Shown: piece after piece, positions 59,381 to 64,000 of the stretch
Layout: the number at the start of each line of letters is the position of its first letter
Numbering within the stretch: position 1 is the first letter of the stretch
From: Coemansia sp. RSA 487
Taxonomy: Eukaryota > Kickxellomycota > Kickxellomycetes > Kickxellales > Kickxellaceae
Direction: 5' to 3'
DNA: 64,000 nucleotides
NCBI GenBank assembly: GCA_027577595.1
Contig: JANBRJ010000075.1
Location: 23,341 to 87,340, forward strand
Notes under the pieces: generated by a model
What the model was told of the DNA's origin: nothing
The model's database searches: none
What the model saw: only the letters and a program-made list of their open reading frames with translations
Position numbers and translations under genes: made by a program

Positions 59381-59788
59381 CAGATCAATAATATAGCTAG
59401 CCACCGTGGGCCAACGCTCTGCCTTGTTGGTAGATAGCAAAAGAAAAATAAGATAAAACAAAAGCAATAACAATACTATCAAAAAAGAACAGAGAAAAAA
59501 AGAAAAGACACGCAAGAATGGACAACACACTGGCTATATGTTTGCACTTTGAGAATGGGAAGTTGAAAGTTCGGGAAGTAACAGAGCAACTTGTATTTGG
59601 CGCGCGAGTTTTCACATGCTTATCAGCGGTTTCGCCAAACAAAGCAAACCACGAGTCTGTCTGGTTTTTGCACTCGATTGCTGTATATATTTATAAAAAG
59701 GAAGGGCATCAATACTGGCAGGACCGAGAGCTAAAAAAACCAACTAGCCAGTTACTGCAAGAGGCGGGGGACAAAGTGCGAGTATGGG
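59381..59788. other. Upstream region of the orphan gene
   Basis: A TATA-like TTTATAAATATA on the minus strand at about 59685-59696 could serve the orphan gene. A 92-codon open frame on the + strand (59518-59796) lies across this promoter and is not accepted as a gene. Confidence 0.4.
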
Positions 59789-60166
59789 TTACTTGAGCTG
59801 ACCACGCTCACGCAGCTCCTTCTCCTCCTCGCTTGACAGAGTCCACCAACTGTTCACTTTTTTGAAATACCAACGACGCAGCCCTGAAAAGCAGTGCTCC
59901 CGCTGGCCATAATCTTTATACAAAACTGTATACACTCCAACGCCAAACATCAGCACATATGTCAACGCATGCAGTCGCCGCGAGAACATGTTTGGCGGGC
60001 CCTCGGCTAGCCGATCGACTCTTCGCCGGTACTTATCCTCAAGCCTTGCGTTAGTATACATTCCATTGCGGTTGAGCGGATGGCTGATTACCATGCCTTG
60101 AGCGTCCAATATAGGCTTGCTCCGCTGCTGGCCACCCTCTAAGCTGGTGATATTTCCTTGTGTCAT
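59789..60166 (-). CDS. Small single-pass membrane protein, unknown
   Basis: A 125-aa protein from a clean ATG. A polar N-terminus is followed by a basic segment (LEDKYRRRVDRLAEGPPNMFSRR), one hydrophobic helix (LHALTYVLMFGVGVYTVLY, about residues 66-84) and a C-terminal soluble part with aromatic and charged residues (RRWYFKKVNSWWTLSSEEEKELRERG). The ordering, basic segment then TM then Trp/Lys/Glu-rich domain, resembles small mitochondrial inner-membrane or respiratory accessory proteins, but I cannot name a family. Codon use and the ordered C-terminus support a real gene. It is divergent from the USP39 gene (317 bp). Confidence 0.65.
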   Translation of the reverse strand: MTQGNITSLEGGQQRSKPILDAQGMVISHPLNRNGMYTNARLEDKYRRRVDRLAEGPPNMFSRRLHALTYVLMFGVGVYTVLYKDYGQREHCFSGLRRWYFKKVNSWWTLSSEEEKELRERGQLK

Positions 60167-60483
60167 TTTTACTGTTATCGGTGAGCTCTCGGCTGTGTAT
60201 CTACAGCTCTGAAAAGAAAGAGATCTCGATTGAAGCCGGTCTATGTAGAGTAAAATATTAATTGCAAAAAAATAATAAAAATAATGTATGGTGAAAAGTT
60301 TGTACTTTTGATCCTTGCCCTTTGATCCGTGTCCAAAGAAAATTGGTCATTTGTGAATGCAAATTCATGGGCTGTCTTTTACATTCGTCATATTTTCTTT
60401 TAATGTACCTCTTATTCATCACAATTCGATTTACAACTGTTTTGTTTTATTTTTATACTCTTGTTTCTGCAAAAGATTTGTAA
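60167..60483. other. Divergent promoter region, small membrane protein / SAD1
   Basis: 317 bp, AT-rich; nothing further recognised. Confidence 0.45.
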
Positions 60484-62109
60484 ATGACTCGTAAAAGAGC
60501 CACTGCTGAAAGCTCTGCTCTGCCCTCCGCACAGGAAAAGGCGCGCAAACTGGACAATGGGCACGGCAACCCCTCTGCTCCAAGCACAGATGACGAGCAG
60601 CCCTCCTCCCCTGCTACTGACGAAGCTGCTGGTGCAGATACGCGCGTTGCTGGTATGTACCTGGACACTGTGGATCGATCCGCCTTGGACTTTGATTTTG
60701 AGCAAGTATGCTCTATCTCGCTATCAAAGAACAACGTATATGCGTGCCTCGTTTGTGGAAGGTATTACCAGGGACGTGGCAAGCAGACACATGCCTACTT
60801 TCACAGCATTAACGATGACCATCATGTATTTATCAACCTAAAGACGCTAAGAGTTTACGTTCTTCCTGACAACTACCAAGTCCAGGACAAGTCACTCAAT
60901 GATATCAAGGCTGTCATCAGCCCAGACTACACAGCCTTGCAGGTTAACAATATTGACATGGGCTGTGAGTATTCGCGTGATTTGAGCGGCAAAAAATACA
61001 TGGCTGGTTTTGTCGGACTAAACAAAATCAAAAGCAACGATTACATGAATGTCGTCGTCCAGGCTCTCGCACATATCCAACCAGTCAGAGATACGCTGCT
61101 TCTAATCCCCGATCTTAAGAACCAGACAACGCTTGTGCGCAGAATGGCCCTGCTTGTGCGAAGAATGTGGCATCCAAGGCTTCTTAAGGCACACGTGAGC
61201 CCACACGAGTTTGTTCAGGAGGCTGTCAACCGATCGAATCACCGCTTCCGACTCAACGCGCAGTGTGATGCCTTTGAATTCCTTACCTGGCTGCTGAATA
61301 CGCTGCATATTGACCTTGGTGGCACTCGCAAAAGAGCGAGCAGCGTTATTTACAAATCCTTTCAAGGCGAAATTAATGTAGTTTCGCAAAAGCTTGAAGA
61401 CACAAAAATACGTGGCCGTGAAGATGATCCAATTGTGCTCGACAAACACAAGCCATTCAGTGAAAGAAAGTCTCCATTTCTGACGCTGTCTCTTGATCTC
61501 CCACCAAAACCACTTTTCAATGATGGCGAGGAAGATAATAACGAAGATACCGACAACCCAAAGAAAAAAGCGAGCATACCACAGGTCGCTCTTGTCTCTC
61601 TTATTCAGCGCTACAACGGATCCACAGTCGTTGAGCATCAAGGCGAGGCGAGACAATACTGCCTGCTGAAACTTCCACAATACATTATATGCCATGTAAA
61701 ACGGTTTTCTCGGAATGACTTTTCCATTGAGAAAAATCCCACCGTGGTCAACTTTTCTATTCGCAACGTACCCTTTGGTGAGCTGCTTCCAAAGAATGCA
61801 CAGGAGCAATTACCATCAGCCAGTTCGGCTACATACGACCTTATCGCCAACATCTGCCATGACGGTCAGGCACCAACAGACTTGAGAAAAACAGATGAGA
61901 CCAGGTCTGCAAGCTCCATGGTACCAGCACAACCAGTAGCATACTCGGAGAGTGAAATGGCAGCTTTCCAAAGTCAATATGTTACTTATCTGTGCCATCA
62001 AGCAGATGGTAAGTGGTTCAAACTGCACGACCTCAATGTTGAGCCAATTATGCCCCAAATGATTCTTTTATCTGATACATATATCCAGATCTGGAAACGC
62101 AACAGTTAA
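60484..62109 (+). CDS. SAD1: SAD1 / USP39 splicing factor (inactive ubiquitin protease)
   Basis: A 541-aa protein. A charged N-terminus is followed by a ZnF-UBP domain (about 70-165: VCSISLSKNNVYACLVCGRY, RGKQTHAYFHS, HHVFINLKTLRVYVLPDNYQ) and a USP fold (about 177-541). The catalytic Cys of active USPs is replaced by Asp186 in GLNKIKSNDYMN. The catalytic His box is also lost (DGKWFKLHD in place of GHY). This matches USP39/Sad1, which is needed for U4/U6.U5 tri-snRNP stability and splicing and does not cleave ubiquitin. An acidic insertion (EEDNNEDTDN) lies near residue 355. Length is close to human USP39 (565). Convergent with chitinase 2. Confidence 0.95.
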   Translation: MTRKRATAESSALPSAQEKARKLDNGHGNPSAPSTDDEQPSSPATDEAAGADTRVAGMYLDTVDRSALDFDFEQVCSISLSKNNVYACLVCGRYYQGRGKQTHAYFHSINDDHHVFINLKTLRVYVLPDNYQVQDKSLNDIKAVISPDYTALQVNNIDMGCEYSRDLSGKKYMAGFVGLNKIKSNDYMNVVVQALAHIQPVRDTLLLIPDLKNQTTLVRRMALLVRRMWHPRLLKAHVSPHEFVQEAVNRSNHRFRLNAQCDAFEFLTWLLNTLHIDLGGTRKRASSVIYKSFQGEINVVSQKLEDTKIRGREDDPIVLDKHKPFSERKSPFLTLSLDLPPKPLFNDGEEDNNEDTDNPKKKASIPQVALVSLIQRYNGSTVVEHQGEARQYCLLKLPQYIICHVKRFSRNDFSIEKNPTVVNFSIRNVPFGELLPKNAQEQLPSASSATYDLIANICHDGQAPTDLRKTDETRSASSMVPAQPVAYSESEMAAFQSQYVTYLCHQADGKWFKLHDLNVEPIMPQMILLSDTYIQIWKRNS

Positions 62110-62328
62110 AGTTAGTGGCTTGTATATTGTTTGTGGGTCATGAGTGTATTTTCATTTTAAATATCAATTCAGCTTAAAAACGACATATGTAGTGCCATAG
62201 GCATTTTATATTTGCAATTGTGTTTATATTTATATTTATATTATTGCAAATAGCAATGTATTAAATGTCATGAGTGTCCAGCACCTTACAGATATACCAG
62301 GGTTTACTTGAAAACATATTGAAACTGC

Positions 62329-63384
62329 TTATTTTAGTTCAATATTTCTAGCAGCCCTTTGTCTTGCTCTCAAACGCCTAATATTGCGTCTCCGTCTTAG
62401 CTGGCGGTTGCAATCTGGTGATGTTGATTTAGGTGTTGATTTGCCACATGTTCCACCTTCATCCAGCATTGAGCGTATCGAGGTTGCTAACCCGCTTAAA
62501 CGTGATTGGGCCACATCCCAAGTCATAATGCCGCCAATACTAGTGTAGTTTGCCCTTACAGCGTTGTAAATAGTTGACAGTTTGGCTGCATCAACAAATC
62601 CAGATCCAGCTGCTTTCTGAGAACCTGGAGCGCCAATATAGACCTTTACATCTTTATTAACTGACTTTGTCTTTGCCCAGTTATCCCAAGTGTCGAAATT
62701 AAACTGGCTTGGATAAGCATTCAATCCACAGTAGTTGTTATAGAATTGCACAAATACCATATCAAACCATCCTTTGTCTAGAGCATCTCCTAGGTAGGCA
62801 TCTGGGAATGGACATTGAGGTGCTCCTGTTATGTAATACTTTTTACTAGTGTCAGTTGAGAAGTGTGAACGCAATTGCGTAATAAATGCAGCATACCCAG
62901 CTTTTGATCCACCTTCAATGTCCAAATCGATACCATCAAGAACAGCATCATCAAAGGGGCGTTGGCTGGTGTTTCCTTTGAAAAATGTATTCCAAACTGT
63001 GTCTGCAAACGTTGTAGCTTCTGAATCGCTTGAAAACCCATATGTGCCATCAGCTCCGCCCATGCTGAGGATTATAACTTTTCCTTGAGACTGGCATTGT
63101 TGAATATCAGTAGCTATGCTGGGACAGTGAAGTAACGTGCTACCAGAGAATGTTGAATCGCAGGCATCAGCAAAATTGATAATTAGATCGGGAAATCCAT
63201 TCATAAATGCCAGCACTATAACATCTTCAATAGCATCCTTACAATATTCGCCAAGTGTTTTCTGGTTTTTGGCTGAATCTTGACCATAGTACGAGGCATA
63301 ATTTGAATTGCAGCTTACATCAAATGCTGAGCTACCCAAAATCAGAGCTGCTAAAACGACCACAGCTTTTATTATAGCAACCAT
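62329..63384 (-). CDS. Secreted GH18 chitinase, paralogue of the 30895-31914 gene
   Basis: A 351-aa protein from ATG 63384 (MVAIIKAVVVLAALILGSSA, the signal peptide); the 59 upstream in-frame codons read like promoter. The GH18 barrel motifs match the first chitinase: SYYGQ, KVIILSMGGADGTYGF, the catalytic DGIDLDIEGG with Glu157, FVQFYNNYCG and GGIMTWDVAQ. An extra CGKST...CNR segment leads into a long arginine-rich tail (QLRRRRNIRRLRARQRAARN). Codon choice is clearly more AT-rich than in the first copy, and the flanks are AT-rich too. Substrate chitin; secreted to the wall or medium. Confidence 0.92.
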   Translation of the reverse strand: MVAIIKAVVVLAALILGSSAFDVSCNSNYASYYGQDSAKNQKTLGEYCKDAIEDVIVLAFMNGFPDLIINFADACDSTFSGSTLLHCPSIATDIQQCQSQGKVIILSMGGADGTYGFSSDSEATTFADTVWNTFFKGNTSQRPFDDAVLDGIDLDIEGGSKAGYAAFITQLRSHFSTDTSKKYYITGAPQCPFPDAYLGDALDKGWFDMVFVQFYNNYCGLNAYPSQFNFDTWDNWAKTKSVNKDVKVYIGAPGSQKAAGSGFVDAAKLSTIYNAVRANYTSIGGIMTWDVAQSRLSGLATSIRSMLDEGGTCGKSTPKSTSPDCNRQLRRRRNIRRLRARQRAARNIELK

Positions 63385-63834
63385 CCGTTCAAACAGTGTA
63401 TAGTGTATAGATAAATATATGTTAGTGTACAAGAATAATAAATAATAGATGGAAGATTGGAAGTAATGATGGACAGTAAAGAAACACAGTCCAACAGGCA
63501 AGCGATAAGACCAAGAAAAAAAACAAAGGAAAGATGGTTTAATGGTCAAAGACAAAAGCATAAAGAATAAAAAGAACTATAAGGTGGAATCATTCTTTGG
63601 GTAGAAAAATGTATTTTACAAAGATGTTCGTGATGCTTCCTTGTGACAAATTGTCCATGAACAGAGCCCATTGGAATTTATTAAGCATATTTACAAAAGA
63701 GTGTGAATATTGTACGATTCGTGGCTAATATTATAAGAACGACATAATTATATTGCTGATCGGGATACCATTTGTGTTTGTTGTAAATTGATCCGATATT
63801 GGCTCATCAGCTAACATACAATATATTTGTACAC
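63385..63834. other. AT-rich intergenic region
   Basis: 450 bp of markedly AT-rich sequence upstream of chitinase 2 with no recognised element. Confidence 0.45.
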
Positions 63835-64000
63835 ATGAAGAGTGGCATCAAGTACATCATGTCAGACGATGCAAACTTTTATAGGTATCCCAATTTCAGA
63901 TCACTACATGGTATGCCTATAGTTCCAGCCTACGAAACAGATAACAATAGCAAAGCTAGCTTGGATGAGGAATTGCACAAAGAAATAAGACAATTATTTC
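63835..64000 (+). CDS. Possible start of an unknown gene (3' partial)
   Basis: ATG at 63835 opens a frame of 55 codons without a stop to the window edge, beginning MKSGIKYIMSDDANFYRYP. Composition is mixed and protein-like (aromatic, charged and hydrophobic residues) rather than AT-driven low complexity. The evidence is weak because of the short length. No domain is recognised. Confidence 0.35.
   Translation, partial: MKSGIKYIMSDDANFYRYPNFRSLHGMPIVPAYETDNNSKASLDEELHKEIRQLF

Noticed and set aside
59518-59796. 92-codon + strand frame between the orphan and the small membrane protein genes
   Set aside because: It covers the likely promoter and leader of the orphan gene, contains the TATA-like sequence and overlaps the end of the next gene; no domain.
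1-64000. CRISPR array, rRNA operon, insertion sequence or transposase gene
   Set aside because: None seen. No regularly spaced repeats, rRNA-like sequence or transposase/reverse transcriptase motifs on either strand.

Overview
The window is a gene-dense stretch of a fungal nuclear chromosome. It shows short spliceosomal introns (121, 181, 242, 265 and 546 nt, GTNNGT-type donors). It also shows a fused alpha-beta tryptophan synthase, secreted GH18 chitinases, a SET3-type PHD-SET protein, HAP2/NF-YA, an IPC-synthase-like PAP2 protein and fungal-style intergenic spacing. Several genes are shared with animals but missing from budding yeast (SETD4, METTL5, EIF1AD, NDUFAF6 and NIPSNAP homologues; USP39 is the animal name for yeast Sad1). 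With two cAMP-receptor-like 7TM receptors, this suggests an early-diverging, zygomycete-grade fungus, possibly Kickxellomycotina. That placement is inference from gene content only.

Layout. 0-5 kb: the 3' end of an unknown gene, an EMAPII-type tRNA-binding protein with a possible mitochondrial presequence, a Nibrin/NBS1 homologue and a divergent membrane-anchored SDR. 5-13.3 kb: a bHLH factor with an inferred 7-nt first coding exon, a 1.9-kb intergenic region with three MCB boxes, and a 1,344-aa SET3 homologue. 13.3-15.3 kb: non-coding, with a perfect 60-bp inverted repeat and a G-quadruplex motif. 15-21 kb: PAP2/IPC-synthase-like protein, EIF1AD, a small membrane protein, CCT7 and SEH1. 23-32 kb: M1 aminopeptidase, HAP2, ARP3 and a chitinase. 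33-40 kb: a CK1-delta/Hrr25-type kinase (three exons and a possible exitron), METTL5, SETD4 and NIPSNAP. 39.7-51 kb: SEC16, NUP54, a Bax-inhibitor-1 family protein and TRP5. 51.6-64 kb: NDUFAF6, two 7TM receptors, POP5, an 806-aa orphan, a small membrane protein, USP39/SAD1, a second chitinase and a possible gene running off the end.

Most genes are housekeeping and form no operon-like functional unit. Many are arranged as divergent pairs on short shared promoters (NBS1/SDR, EIF1AD/small membrane protein, METTL5/SETD4, SEC16/NUP54, BXI1/TRP5) or as tight convergent pairs (CCT7/SEH1, NIPSNAP/SEC16, NUP54/BXI1, POP5/orphan). Where the longest reading frame begins at TTG or GTG, I moved the start to the first sensible in-frame ATG and say so. 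I found no clear new multi-gene system. The strongest unusual signals are the inverted repeat, the MCB cluster, the Gcn4-type site in front of TRP5, the in-frame exitron candidate in CK1, the receptor pair and the two arginine-tailed chitinases.
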